A stretch of 64,000 nt of DNA from UBA6115 sp050952935 (lineage in GTDB: Bacteria; Bacillota; Clostridia; Christensenellales; Aristaeellaceae), in assembly GCA_050952935.1 (NCBI GenBank), contig JBMNLS010000001.1, positions 1,426,001 through 1,490,000 on the forward strand, read 5' to 3'. Shown piece after piece: positions 35,014-43,977 of the stretch (positions within the stretch are counted from its first letter, which is position 1; every line of letters begins with the position of its first letter). The notes below the pieces were generated by a model. That model was not told where the DNA came from. It did not search any database and saw nothing but the letters and a program-made list of their open reading frames with translations. A program made the translations under genes and the position numbers.

Positions 35014-36780
35014 ATGGCCCAGGGAAAAATCGTTAAAGTCGCGGGCAGCCTGATTGTAGCTGAGGGGATGGCCAGCGTGCGCATGTATGATATGGTGCGC
35101 GTGTCCAAACACCGTCTGATCGGCGAAGTGATTGAGCTGCGCGGGGATAAGGCTTCCATCCAGGTTTATGAGGAAACCAGCGGCCTGGGCCCGGGTGAGC
35201 CGGTGGAATCAACCGGCGCGCCTCTGTCGCTGGAGCTGGGGCCTGGTCTGATTGAATCCATCTTTGACGGCATTCAGCGCCCGCTGCAGCTTGTCCGCCA
35301 AAAAGCGGGTGACCGCATCACCAGGGGAATTGAGGTGCCTGCTCTTGACCGGGAAAAGATCTGGGCGTATGAGCCCCGGGCTCAGGTAGGCGACCAAGTG
35401 CAGGCCGGTGATGTGCTTGGCGTGGTGCAGGAAAGCCCGATGGTTGAGCACCGCATCATGGTGCCCCACGGTATTTCCGGCACTGTGAAAGAAGTGTTTG
35501 AAGGTAAAGCCACCGTTATCGATACCGTGGCGGTGCTGGAAGACGCTGAGGGGAACACCCACAAACTTACCATGATCCAGCGTTGGCCGGTGCGCCAGGG
35601 CCGCCCCTATCAGGAGAAGCTTTTTCCCCAGCAGCCCATGGTGACAGGGCAGCGGGTGATTGATACGCTCTTCCCCATCGCCTCAGGCGGTGTGGCCGCC
35701 ATTCCCGGGCCGTTTGGCTCCGGCAAAACGGTGGTGCAGCATCAGCTGGCCAAGTGGGCGGACGCTGACATCATTGTGTATGTGGGATGTGGCGAGCGCG
35801 GCAACGAGATGACCGACGTGCTCATGGAGTTTCCTGAGCTGCATGATCCCCGCACCGGGGAGACGCTGATGAAGCGTACAGTGCTCATCGCCAACACCTC
35901 CGACATGCCCGTGGCGGCCCGGGAGGCATCCATCTATACGGGCATCACCATCGCCGAGTACTTCCGCGACATGGGCTATCGGGTGGCTATCATGGCCGAC
36001 TCCACCAGCCGCTGGGCGGAGGCGCTGCGCGAAATGTCCGGTCGCCTTGAGGAAATGCCCGGCGAGGAAGGCTATCCTGCCTATCTTTCCAGCCGCATCG
36101 CTGAGTTTTATGAGCGGGCAGGTTTGGTCACCTGCCTGGGTCAGGAAGGACGCACCGGTTCCATCTCCGCCATTGGCGCTGTGTCGCCCCCCGGCGGTGA
36201 TATCTCTGAACCCGTTTCCCAGGCCACCCTGCGCATTGTGAAGGTGTTCTGGGGGTTGAGCGCTCAGCTGGCCTACAAGCGCCACTTCCCGGCCATTGAC
36301 TGGCTGCTGTCCTATTCACTTTATCTGGATAACCTGGCCGGCTGGTTTACTGACAATGTATCCCCAGAGTGGAATGAGCTGCGAGCCAAAACCATGCGCA
36401 TCCTGCAGGAGGAGAGCGAGCTGGAGGAAATTGTCCGCCTGGTGGGCACCGATGCCCTCTCCTGGAAGGACAGGCTGACCATGGAGGTGGCCCGTTCCAT
36501 CCGTGAGGATTATCTGCATCAGAACGCCTTTGACGATATTGACACCTACACCTCGCTCAAAAAGCAGTTCCTGATGCTCCGTCTGATTCTGGACTATGGC
36601 GAAAAAGGGCAGATGGCGCTGGATTCAGGCAGCAACCTGTCTGACGTTATTAACTTGCCGGTGCGCGAGCACATCGGCCGGGCGAAGTACATTCCGGAGG
36701 ATTCCCTCTATTACTTCCAGGAAATCGAAACAGAGCTGGCCAATCAGACAAACGCGCTGATCAGCCGGGGAGGAATCTAA
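35014..36780 (+). CDS. ntpA: V-type ATPase subunit A (catalytic)
   Basis: 588 aa. Walker A GPFGSGKTVVQH near residue 232, the non-homologous insertion (VPHGISGTVKEVFEGK), catalytic Glu region YVGCGERGNEMTDVL near 257, and ADSTSRWAEALREMSGRLEEMP. Hydrolyses ATP in the A3B3 head. Start taken at an ATG 4 nt after the ntpF stop. Confidence 0.97.
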   Translation: MAQGKIVKVAGSLIVAEGMASVRMYDMVRVSKHRLIGEVIELRGDKASIQVYEETSGLGPGEPVESTGAPLSLELGPGLIESIFDGIQRPLQLVRQKAGDRITRGIEVPALDREKIWAYEPRAQVGDQVQAGDVLGVVQESPMVEHRIMVPHGISGTVKEVFEGKATVIDTVAVLEDAEGNTHKLTMIQRWPVRQGRPYQEKLFPQQPMVTGQRVIDTLFPIASGGVAAIPGPFGSGKTVVQHQLAKWADADIIVYVGCGERGNEMTDVLMEFPELHDPRTGETLMKRTVLIANTSDMPVAAREASIYTGITIAEYFRDMGYRVAIMADSTSRWAEALREMSGRLEEMPGEEGYPAYLSSRIAEFYERAGLVTCLGQEGRTGSISAIGAVSPPGGDISEPVSQATLRIVKVFWGLSAQLAYKRHFPAIDWLLSYSLYLDNLAGWFTDNVSPEWNELRAKTMRILQEESELEEIVRLVGTDALSWKDRLTMEVARSIREDYLHQNAFDDIDTYTSLKKQFLMLRLILDYGEKGQMALDSGSNLSDVINLPVREHIGRAKYIPEDSLYYFQEIETELANQTNALISRGGI

Positions 36781-36781
36781 G

Positions 36782-38185
36782 ATGCTCAAAGAATACCGTA
36801 CTATAAAAGAAGTGGTTGGCCCGCTGATGCTGGTTGAGCAGGTTGCCGGGGTCACCTATAATGAGCTGGTAGAGATCCGCCAGGAGAATGGTGAGATCAG
36901 GCGCGGTAAGGTGCTGGAAGTTGAAGGGGACAAAGCTCTGGTGCAGCTGTTTGAGCCCAGCCACGGCCTGCGTATTGACAATTCCGCCGCCCGTTTCCTG
37001 GGGCGGGGGATTGAGCTTTCCGTTTCCATGGAAATGCTGGGCCGTGTGTTTGACGGCATGGGTATGCCCAAGGATGGCGGTCCTGCTGTCATCCCCGAAA
37101 AACGCATGGACATCAATGGCGAGCCGCTAAACCCCGCCGCCCGGGATTATCCCAGCGAATTCATCCAGACGGGTATCTCGGTCATCGATGGGCTTAACAC
37201 CCTGGTGCGCGGGCAAAAGCTGCCGGTGTTTTCTGGCTCAGGGCTCCCCCATGCGCAGCTGGCCACCCAGATTGCCCGCCAGGCCAAGGTGCTGGGCAAG
37301 GACAGCAAGTTCGCCGTGGTTTTTGCCGCCATCGGCATCACCTTTGAGGAGGCGGGCTATTTCATTACTGACTTCAGGCGCACCGGCGCCATTGAGCGGG
37401 CGGTTCTGTTTATGAACCTGGCCAACGACCCGGCCATCGAGCGCATCTCCACCCCGCGCATGGCGCTTACCGCCGCGGAATATCTGGCTTATGAGAAGGG
37501 TATGCATGTGCTGGTTATCATGACCGATATGACCAACTATGCTGAGGCACTGCGGGAGGTTTCCGCCGCCCGCAAGGAGGTGCCGGGCCGCCGTGGCTAC
37601 CCCGGCTATCTGTATACAGACCTGGCCAGCATGTATGAACGGGCCGGCCGCATTATCGGCAAGGAAGGGTCCATTACCCAGATTCCCATCCTCACCATGC
37701 CGGAGGATGACAAGACCCATCCCATCCCTGACCTGACCGGCTATATCACGGAGGGGCAGATCATCCTCAGCCGTGAGCTGCACCGTAAGGGCGTTACACC
37801 TCCCATTGACGCGATGCCCTCCCTGTCAAGGCTGAAGGATAAGGGCATTGGCGAGGGGAAAACCAGGAAGGATCACGCCGCCACCATGAATCAGCTGTTT
37901 GCCGCCTATTCCAGGGGTAAGGACGCCAAGGAGCTGGCCGTCATCCTGGGCGAAGCTTCGCTGACGGATATGGACAAGAAGTACGCCGCCTTTGCCGATG
38001 CTTTTGAGAAACGCTATGTTTCCCAGGGCTATGACACCGACCGCTCCATTGAGGAAACCCTGGATTTGGGCTGGGAGCTGCTTAGCATTCTGCCCCGCAA
38101 CGAGCTGAAGCGCATCAGGGATGACCTGCTGGATGAATTCATGTCGGTGGATCAATCCCATGAGAAAGAAGGAGTGGAGGGCTAA
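36782..38185 (+). CDS. ntpB: V-type ATPase subunit B (regulatory)
   Basis: 467 aa, paralogue of A without a Walker A; KLPVFSGSGLPHAQLATQIA replaces the P-loop, with GDKTHPIPDLTGYITEGQI near residue 310. Contributes to the nucleotide site in trans. Adjoins ntpA (1-nt gap) and ntpD. Confidence 0.96.
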   Translation: MLKEYRTIKEVVGPLMLVEQVAGVTYNELVEIRQENGEIRRGKVLEVEGDKALVQLFEPSHGLRIDNSAARFLGRGIELSVSMEMLGRVFDGMGMPKDGGPAVIPEKRMDINGEPLNPAARDYPSEFIQTGISVIDGLNTLVRGQKLPVFSGSGLPHAQLATQIARQAKVLGKDSKFAVVFAAIGITFEEAGYFITDFRRTGAIERAVLFMNLANDPAIERISTPRMALTAAEYLAYEKGMHVLVIMTDMTNYAEALREVSAARKEVPGRRGYPGYLYTDLASMYERAGRIIGKEGSITQIPILTMPEDDKTHPIPDLTGYITEGQIILSRELHRKGVTPPIDAMPSLSRLKDKGIGEGKTRKDHAATMNQLFAAYSRGKDAKELAVILGEASLTDMDKKYAAFADAFEKRYVSQGYDTDRSIEETLDLGWELLSILPRNELKRIRDDLLDEFMSVDQSHEKEGVEG

Positions 38186-38824
38186 ATGGCCGTCTTGAAC
38201 GTGAACCCCACCCGGATGGAGTTGACGCAGATGAAGCGCCGCCTGGTAACAGCCAGGCGGGGGCATAAGCTGCTCAAGGACAAGCGGGATGAGCTGGTTC
38301 GCCAGTTTATGCTGCTGGTGCGCGAAAACCTGCGGCTGAGAAAACAAGTTGAGGACGAACTTGGCTTTGCGCTGAAGGATTTTGCCTTGGCCCGCGCAGT
38401 GATGGAGCCGGGCGCTTTAAGGCAGGCGTTGCTTTATCCTGCCCGACAGGCTGCCATCAAGGCCGGCAGGCGCAATATTCTTTCCGTCAGGGTGCCGGAG
38501 TTCACGGTGGATGACGACAGCCTGGGGGAGGCGCAGCTGCCCTACGGCATAGCGGAAACCTCAGCGCAGCTGGACAACGCCATCGCCACCATGGCCCAGG
38601 CCCTGCCCAACCTCATCGCTCTGGCTGAAAAAGAAAAAACCGCCAGCCTTCTTGCTGATGAAATTCAGAAAACCCGCCGTCGCGTAAACGCCCTGGAATA
38701 TGTGATGATCCCTCAGTTTGAGGAAACCATCCGCTACATCACCATGAAGCTGGAGGAGAATGAGCGCGGCGCCCTCACCCGCCTGATGAAGGTGAAGGAC
38801 ATGATCGCCGAGCGGGCGACCTGA
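38186..38824 (+). CDS. ntpD: V-type ATPase subunit D (central rotor)
   Basis: 212 aa, antiparallel coiled coil: NVNPTRMELTQMKRRLVTAR at the N terminus, and RRRVNALEYVMIPQFEETIRYITMKLEENERG near the C terminus, the strongest D-subunit signature. It begins directly after the ntpB stop and closes the operon. Confidence 0.95.
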   Translation: MAVLNVNPTRMELTQMKRRLVTARRGHKLLKDKRDELVRQFMLLVRENLRLRKQVEDELGFALKDFALARAVMEPGALRQALLYPARQAAIKAGRRNILSVRVPEFTVDDDSLGEAQLPYGIAETSAQLDNAIATMAQALPNLIALAEKEKTASLLADEIQKTRRRVNALEYVMIPQFEETIRYITMKLEENERGALTRLMKVKDMIAERAT

Positions 38825-38843
38825 TTGTCACATTTAATGATTT

Positions 38844-38891
38844 AAAACCGGGAAGAAGAAAACATAAAGATGTTCCTCCCCGGTTTTGTTT
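38844..38891 (+). terminator. Terminator of the V-ATPase operon
   Basis: Stem AAAACCGGG / CCCGGTTTT, a 26-nt interior that can pair further, then GTTTTG. Confidence 0.65.
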
Positions 38892-38920
38892 TGGCGAAGC
38901 AGATGAATTCCCAATATTTT

Positions 38921-40066
38921 ATACTACTTCCAAACGTTAATGCTTCAAATATTAAGAGAAACCTGATATAATGAATCTGCAGCCTACAAAGAAATCAGGT
39001 GGAAGATATGGGCAGAAAAAATCCGGTGTTTGGAGAAGCAGAGCGTTCAGAAATCCTTGCAGCTCAAAAGAAACAGCATCCTGTTCATGTTACCCGCCGG
39101 CTATTGGCTTTGAAACTGAAAGTGGTGGATGGATTGCGCAGTGAGGAGGCCGGAAAGCTTGCGGGGATGCATAGAACGAGCGTGAATCGGATTGTCAAAA
39201 GGTACCAAGAAGAAGGTATAGAAGCCATCGTAGGCGTACGGCACCACAACGAACACCGTTATATGAGCCGGGAAGAGGAAACAGCCTTTCTATTGCAGTT
39301 TCAGCACCGAAGCGAAGCAGGACAAATCATAGAAACGCGGGAAATACATCAGGCCTATGAAAAAGCGGTTGGTCATTCCGTTAGCCGAAACATGATCTAC
39401 TACCTGTTGCATCGTCATAAATGGCGTAAGGTCATGCCGCGCAGCCGGCATGAAAAGAAAGCCAGTGAAGAAGCGATCGAAGCTTATAAAAAAAATCACC
39501 GAAAAGATCAAAACGCTGAAAAAGAGCCAGCCAAAACTTCGGGTAATGTTCCAGGACGAGGCTGGGTTCGGACGGATCAATAAACCCAAGCGATGCTGGT
39601 GCAAAAAGGAAATACGTCCCTCTGTTCCCTGTCACCATATCCGGGAATACAGATATCTGTATGGCGCTGTGTCTCCACAGGATGGTGAGCTGTTCAGTCT
39701 GGTGATGCCCTATGCCAACACAGACTGCATGAACATCTTTCTGGAGGAACTTTCCAAGGCTTATCCGGATGATTATATCTTGCTGCTATTAGACAATGCG
39801 GCCTGGCACCGCTCATCTACCATGGTGGTACCAAGCCGCATAGAACTATTTCCGCTGCTACCCTATACCCCTGAACTCAACCCCATTGAGATGATTTAGG
39901 ACGAAGTGCGGGAGAAAGGCTTCCGCAATGAGATTTTTAAGAACATGGAGGCAGTGATTGACCGTCTGTGCCTGACTGTTAAGGAGTTGGCTGAGGATGT
40001 CCAAGGTGTTGCTTCTATCACTCATCGCAGATGGGTAATTGATGCGTTAGCGTTTTAGAATAGTAT
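38921..40066 (+). mobile_element. IS630/Tc1-type insertion sequence, disabled
   Basis: Inverted terminal repeats ATACTACTTCCAAACG and ATACTATTCTAAAACG (third strand direction) enclose a two-frame transposase with a premature TAG. The exact two-nucleotide target duplication cannot be fixed by eye. It sits between the V-ATPase terminator and the tRNA pair. Confidence 0.75.
39008..40058 (+). pseudogene. IS630-family transposase in two frames with a premature TAG
   Basis: Frame one (39008-39583) has the HTH part MGRKNPVFGEAERSEILAAQ and AGMHRTSVNRIVKRYQEEG. The DDE part continues in another frame from about 39450 (VMFQDEAGFGRINKP with the first Asp, LLLLDNAAWH with the second). A run of eight A at 39488-39495 is where slippage would join them. 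A TAG at 39897 follows NPIEMI, where Trp is usual (NPIEMIW); after it DEVREKGFRNEIF continues to a TAG at 40056, retaining the Glu. So slippage may be normal, but the inner TAG disables it unless suppressed. Confidence 0.7.
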
Positions 40067-40067
40067 T

Positions 40068-40227
40068 ATACTGATGTAAAACTTTATTGTATCCAAAGCG
40101 GCGAGGGATTTTGTTGTCCTGCAAGGAAGGAAACCGAAGGCGTAGCCATAGCTACGTTGAGGTTTTCTGACACAGCGGGGCGATAGAAGAACCGGCGCAA
40201 CGATACAATAAAGTTTGAAATCAGTAT
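40068..40227 (+). repeat. MITE-like 160-bp element with 26-bp terminal inverted repeats
   Basis: The ends 40068-40093 and 40202-40227 are inverted copies (24 of 26 positions; the inner 13 nt, ACTTTATTGTATC, are perfect). No ORF. Internally there is a long hairpin: GGAAACCGAAGGCGTAGC pairs with GCTACG and GAGGTTTTC. Both its tips and those of the neighbouring IS630 element begin ATACT, so a Tc1/IS630-type transposase is a plausible mobiliser. It ends 3 nt before the tRNA promoter. Confidence 0.65.
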
Positions 40228-40230
40228 TAC

Positions 40231-40259
40231 TTGACAAGTCCAGACACCTTAGCTATAAT
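40231..40259 (+). promoter_or_regulatory. Promoter of the tRNA-Gln/tRNA-Glu transcript
   Basis: TTGACA, 17 nt, TATAAT, both hexamers perfect; the first tRNA starts 21 nt downstream. Confidence 0.85.
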
Positions 40260-40279
40260 TCTTTTTGCGCCTTGGACAT

Positions 40280-40353
40280 TGGGGAATGGTGTAACGGCAG
40301 CACCTGCGACTCTGACTCGCATAGTCTTGGTTCAAATCCAGGTTCCCCAGCCA
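40280..40353 (+). tRNA. tRNA-Gln (anticodon CTG)
   Basis: Acceptor TGGGGAA/TTCCCCA, anticodon stem TGCGA/TCGCA with loop CTCTGAC, T arm with GGTTCAAATCC, encoded CCA. Confidence 0.93.
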
Positions 40354-40357
40354 TTTT

Positions 40358-40432
40358 GCCTCCGTGGTCTAGCGGTTAGGACACCGCCCTCTCAAGGCGG
40401 CAACACGGGTTCGAATCCCGTCGGAGGTGCCA
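40358..40432 (+). tRNA. tRNA-Glu (anticodon CTC), integration target
   Basis: Acceptor GCCTCCG/CGGAGGT, anticodon stem CCGCC/GGCGG with loop CTCTCAA, T arm GGGTTCGAATCCC, encoded CCA. Its last 23 nt are the left attachment site of the downstream element; the tRNA remains intact. Confidence 0.95.
40410..40432 (+). repeat. Left attachment site (attL) in tRNA-Glu
   Basis: The last 23 nt of tRNA-Glu recur at 57893-57915 with one mismatch; the terminal 15 nt are identical. Confidence 0.85.
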
Positions 40433-40440
40433 GAGAGAAA

Positions 40441-40473
40441 CCCTGAAATATCAACGATTTCAGGGGCTTTTTT
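40441..40473 (+). terminator. Terminator after tRNA-Glu, supplied by the element
   Basis: Stem CCCTGAAAT/ATTTCAGGG followed by GCTTTTTT. It replaces the host terminator now displaced to 57921. Confidence 0.75.
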
Positions 40474-40488
40474 ATGTTCAAATTAGCG

Positions 40489-40512
40489 TTTTACCCTTAC
40501 TTTTACCCTTAC
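40489..40512. repeat. Tandem 12-mer pair, left end (candidate integrase arm sites)
   Basis: TTTTACCCTTAC twice in direct tandem, exact, overlapping the int 3' end. Near-identical pair at 57755-57778. Confidence 0.55.
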
Positions 40513-41672
40513 TGGCTTGCGGCGGGCCTTATACTTTGGATAAATGCTTGCATCCTGGAGGCTGAATCACGCCGCATTTCCTCCGTTACATGCCCATAAA
40601 CATCTAAGGTGAAGGCGGCGGTATGGTGGCCAAGGTTGCCTTGAACGGTTTTCACATCATCGCCTGAGCGGAGCGCTGTCACAGCGTAGGTATGGCGTAG
40701 GTCATGAAAGCGGCGGGGCGCTATACCGAGCTTATCAAGCACTTTTCTTAGGTTATAGTTTAACTGCCAATAGGAGGCATGACCGCCTAATTCACCCGTA
40801 AACACATAATCAGGGCCTTGCTTCCAGGTGGAGCCTGCTAACAGCTGTTTTTGACGCTGATTTGTTCGATGGGACATAAGGATTGACATGATAAAGGGTG
40901 CTGGAACGATGGTGCGCGGCTTGTCGTTTTTGAGGGTGCCAAACCTGAAGCTTTGCTCTTTTGTTCTGGGCCTTAATAATTGGCGATCAATGGTGATGTT
41001 GCCCTTTTCAAAGTTGACCCGATCCCAAGTCAGGCCAAGCAGTTCACCCGCACGCATACCCGTAAACAGGGCAACAGTGAACAGAGCTTCAAGCCTGTGC
41101 CCTTTGATGCCATCAAGGAAGGTCTTAATCTCAGCCGAATCCAGGGGGTGTATTTCCTTCTTTTCAATGCGCGGCAGTATGCAGACGCTTGAAGGGTTCG
41201 ATCTGATATAGCCAAACAAAACGGCTTGCTGTAAGGCCTTGTGAAACACGCCGTGAATGTTTTTGATGGTTTTGGGTGATAAACCTTTTCGCTGAAGGTC
41301 ATTATAAAACTTTTGAATTGGTGCCGACTTCAACGATGAAAGCGGGATTGAGTTAAAAGCTGGCTTGATGTGGTTCCTGATCTGCTGTTCATATGAAACC
41401 CTGGTGGAGGATTTGACCGCGCCTAAAAACTCTTTATGCCACATATCAAGCCATTTACCAACTGTGAGTTTTGAGGGGGCAGTATAAAGGCCGCTGTCAA
41501 TCTCTAAGGCGACTTTCTGAAGCTTTTGCCTGACCTCCTTTTGTGTCTTGCCATAAATGGAGCGCTGAATCTGCTTGCCTGTGCCCGGATGGGTGCCTGC
41601 TGAGTATCTGGCCTCCCACAGCCCATCACGCCTAAGGCGTATGCTCCCCTCATTGTTCGCCCTTTTCGCCAT
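40509..41672 (-). CDS. int: Tyrosine recombinase / integrase
   Basis: 387 aa. An AP2-like arm-binding N-terminal domain (EGSIRLRRDGLWEARYSAG), a SAM-like core-binding domain (TVGKWLDMWHKEFL, residues 70-160), and the catalytic domain with Arg207 (FTGMRAGELLGLTWDRV), Lys near 250 (TLKNDKPRT), His323-x-x-Arg326 (HDLRHTYAVT), His349 (GNLGHH) and Tyr359 (LDVYGHV). All catalytic residues are present. It lies against the tRNA-Glu, so it is the enzyme expected to recombine attL and attR. It overlaps the zinc-ribbon gene by 23 nt. Confidence 0.95.
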   Translation of the reverse strand: MAKRANNEGSIRLRRDGLWEARYSAGTHPGTGKQIQRSIYGKTQKEVRQKLQKVALEIDSGLYTAPSKLTVGKWLDMWHKEFLGAVKSSTRVSYEQQIRNHIKPAFNSIPLSSLKSAPIQKFYNDLQRKGLSPKTIKNIHGVFHKALQQAVLFGYIRSNPSSVCILPRIEKKEIHPLDSAEIKTFLDGIKGHRLEALFTVALFTGMRAGELLGLTWDRVNFEKGNITIDRQLLRPRTKEQSFRFGTLKNDKPRTIVPAPFIMSILMSHRTNQRQKQLLAGSTWKQGPDYVFTGELGGHASYWQLNYNLRKVLDKLGIAPRRFHDLRHTYAVTALRSGDDVKTVQGNLGHHTAAFTLDVYGHVTEEMRRDSASRMQAFIQSIRPAASQ

Positions 41673-42744
41673 GCTTAGCCTCCTTATCTCTTTTAAGTTT
41701 TTTCCTTTCTCTGGATGCTCTACTTCGCTCTAAATCGGAGCCGCAATCATAACACAGTTTTTTATTTCCATGCCTCTTGATGAAAGTGCTTCCACATCGT
41801 ACACATTCCGCAATACTCTTCCCATCCAATGCTTTTTTTCCTAATCCGATGAGTTGGATCATGCTTCCGATCACGGCATCCAAGGGGTTTGCATACTGGG
41901 AAATAATTGTGGGATTGGAATTGCTTATGTCAAGAACGCGTTTTAATGTAAACTCTTTCGAAATATCAATGGCAAATCGGACACAATTTTCGTGCGAGTA
42001 TGGGCGCGGGGTGTTTGATATAAGAGGGAAATCATGAAACGCATCAAACGCATTTGCAAGTTGAAAAGCATAACGATCATCCCCCCACACTGTGACAACC
42101 CAAAACAAGAACAAGAATCTTAGAAGAATCAACGAGCGTATTATTTCTTTCGCTTCAAAGGCAAAAAGCAAGGAGTTGCACATTCTGTCTGCAAGTATGT
42201 TGTTAGCTTGTGTTGGGGTTGCTCCCATAGAAATAAATCGAACGAATTCGGACTGTATTCGATCTGTGCGTATTTCCTCAATCGCTGGCGGAGTAGTTTG
42301 TATATCATTTGTTTGCCAAGTGAGCATCCCGTATTTATTACAAAGGGCGATGCAGGAATTTGAAAACTCATTAGCCTTAATTATTGATTCTTCGTCAGAA
42401 AATGACCTACTCCGTTCAACATAAAAAGATAAGTCAACTTCCATAAAGTCCGCAATCATCTCTTTACCGTTAAGCTCTATTACTTGCAGGGTTTGGTTGT
42501 ATCTCGATTTTAGGTGTGCCTCTCTTAAATCATTCGGAATCATTAGCTTGTAGTTGCTGATATTTGGATATATTGAGTGAAAACGATCATAAAGACTTGT
42601 GTTTAGCCCCCCAATTCTCAACATGTCATCCTTATCACCTGCAAAATAAAAATCACCACTGTTAGAGTAAACATCTGTTTTATAGGTTTCATATCTGGTT
42701 TTAATAATATCCCGCCTTATATCGGCTAAAAAGTATTTTTTCAA
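41650..42744 (-). CDS. Unknown protein with C-terminal zinc ribbon, co-transcribed with int
   Basis: A 364-aa protein I do not recognise. Residues 1-300 are mixed alpha/beta with no clear motif. Near 312-334 are CVRCGSTF and CYDCGSD, a four-Cys zinc ribbon, followed by a highly basic tail (RASRERKKLKRDKEAKHGEK) that suggests nucleic acid binding. Overlap with int implies a link to recombination or element maintenance; this is inference. Confidence 0.6.
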   Translation of the reverse strand: MKKYFLADIRRDIIKTRYETYKTDVYSNSGDFYFAGDKDDMLRIGGLNTSLYDRFHSIYPNISNYKLMIPNDLREAHLKSRYNQTLQVIELNGKEMIADFMEVDLSFYVERSRSFSDEESIIKANEFSNSCIALCNKYGMLTWQTNDIQTTPPAIEEIRTDRIQSEFVRFISMGATPTQANNILADRMCNSLLFAFEAKEIIRSLILLRFLFLFWVVTVWGDDRYAFQLANAFDAFHDFPLISNTPRPYSHENCVRFAIDISKEFTLKRVLDISNSNPTIISQYANPLDAVIGSMIQLIGLGKKALDGKSIAECVRCGSTFIKRHGNKKLCYDCGSDLERSRASRERKKLKRDKEAKHGEKGEQ

Positions 42745-42853
42745 TTGACTCCCCCCCCATCACAAACTTGTCACAGAATTGTATTCATATCCGTGTCGTT
42801 CTCGTTTATCATAGCCATAACATCTGAGCTTGTCAAGGAAGGGGGGAGGAAGA

Positions 42854-43021
42854 ATGGATGAAAAGGCACGGAAAGCGCGAAACGCCTATCTCAGGGCGTG
42901 GAGGGCCAGAAATCGAGATCGCGTAAAGGCGTATAACGAAAATTACTGGCGGCGGAAGGCCGCCAAGCTGGAGCGCGAATCTTCAAAAAACAGCATCGAA
43001 ACGGGGGTGAACAGGGGGTGA
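42854..43021 (+). CDS. Small basic phage-type protein
   Basis: 55 aa, MDEKARKARNAYLRAWRARN, Arg/Ala-rich, with a single helical region (ENYWRRKAAKL). Small basic proteins like this are common in phage-like elements. Start chosen for GGGGGGAGGAAG upstream. It overlaps the next gene by 4 nt. Function unknown. Confidence 0.5.
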   Translation: MDEKARKARNAYLRAWRARNRDRVKAYNENYWRRKAAKLERESSKNSIETGVNRG

Positions 43022-43221
43022 GTAGTTGCGAATTCTTTCCAAGGCTTTTGTCGGCCAAGCATCTTGTCCAGATGGGTTTTTCTCGCACTCTTGCCTATCG
43101 ACTGTTGAACAGGGCGGACTTGCCTGTTGTTGTTTTTGGCAGGCGGCGCTTCATGCTCCGCGAAGGCTTTGACCGTTGGCTGGCTGAGCAGTCTCAGGAG
43201 GGACGAAATAATGATGATTGA
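43018..43221 (+). CDS. Excisionase-like small HTH protein
   Basis: 67 aa with LLSAKHLVQMGFSRTLAYRLLNRADLPVVVFGRRRFMLREGFDRWL, the winged-helix layout of excisionase (Xis/AlpA) DNA-binding proteins. GTG start in a GTGA overlap. Likely directs element excision with Int; by family, not shown. Confidence 0.65.
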   Translation: MSSCEFFPRLLSAKHLVQMGFSRTLAYRLLNRADLPVVVFGRRRFMLREGFDRWLAEQSQEGRNNDD

Positions 43222-43492
43222 CAGATATGAGGCTTTGCCGGCCGGTGAAAGCTGGGCGATCAAAGCCAAAGACCTTCGGGTGCTTTGGGGGCTGAAATCG
43301 GATCGGGCTGTCCGGCAAGCGGTGCATTCCATGAGGCGCAAGGGCCTGATTGTGTGCTCAGGGCAAGCGGGCTACTGGCGACCAGAAACGCCGGATGAGG
43401 TTAGGCGGACAGTGAAACGATTACAGGGGCAGGCTAAGTCGATGTTCGCCGCCGCTCAAGGCGCGGTTAAAAGTCTGAAGACCTTGAGTTGA
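43211..43492 (+). CDS. Small winged-helix-type protein
   Basis: 93 aa. WAIKAKDLRVLWGLKSDRAVRQAVHSMRRKGLIVCSG resembles a winged helix used for replication or transcription control. AGGAGGG lies 8 nt before the ATG. Part of the same compact run. No assigned function. Confidence 0.55.
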   Translation: MMIDRYEALPAGESWAIKAKDLRVLWGLKSDRAVRQAVHSMRRKGLIVCSGQAGYWRPETPDEVRRTVKRLQGQAKSMFAAAQGAVKSLKTLS

Positions 43493-43502
43493 GGGGGCCG
43501 AT

Positions 43503-43919
43503 ATGGCCCGAAAAAAAGACTTGAGAGATCCACGACATCAACCGTTTGAGGCGATTAATCCAAAAGGACGATTTGTGAAATTTACGGAGGATTTTGCCAA
43601 ATCGGCAGCGTGGCAAGCGCTTACCCTGACGCAAAGAGGCTTGTACTTAGAATTTAAGATCAAGTATCGACAAAGGATGGATCATGGCATACTAATTTAT
43701 TCGAATGTTGATGACATTAGCATGCCTGAATCAGAATGGCGGAAATTCTATGGCGATTATCGCACTTTCAGACGGGATTACGAACGGTTGATACAGCTTG
43801 GTTTCCTTAGGCTTATCCAGGCGGGGCAAAAACACCCGCACACCGAACATATACGGATTTTCGGATGGTTGGAAGAAGTTTACGGAATCCAACATCCCGA
43901 AACCACTGCCGAAGTTTGA
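43503..43919 (+). CDS. Phage-type protein of unknown function
   Basis: 138 aa with RGRFVKFTEDF-like and WQALTLTQRGLYLEFKIKY, then a basic FRRDYERLIQLGFLRL. The helical, HTH-like layout resembles phage replication-related proteins; I cannot assign a family with confidence. Confidence 0.5.
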   Translation: MARKKDLRDPRHQPFEAINPKGRFVKFTEDFAKSAAWQALTLTQRGLYLEFKIKYRQRMDHGILIYSNVDDISMPESEWRKFYGDYRTFRRDYERLIQLGFLRLIQAGQKHPHTEHIRIFGWLEEVYGIQHPETTAEV

Positions 43920-43977
43920 GAGGCGAAAGTGCCCGGATGTGGAAGCCTGCGACGACGATGACGGAGGTGATTAACGG

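Noticed and set aside
40080..40214. Small RNA or riboswitch in the repeat upstream of the tRNAs
   Set aside because: The symmetrical terminal repeats better fit a mobile element; no promoter reads into it.
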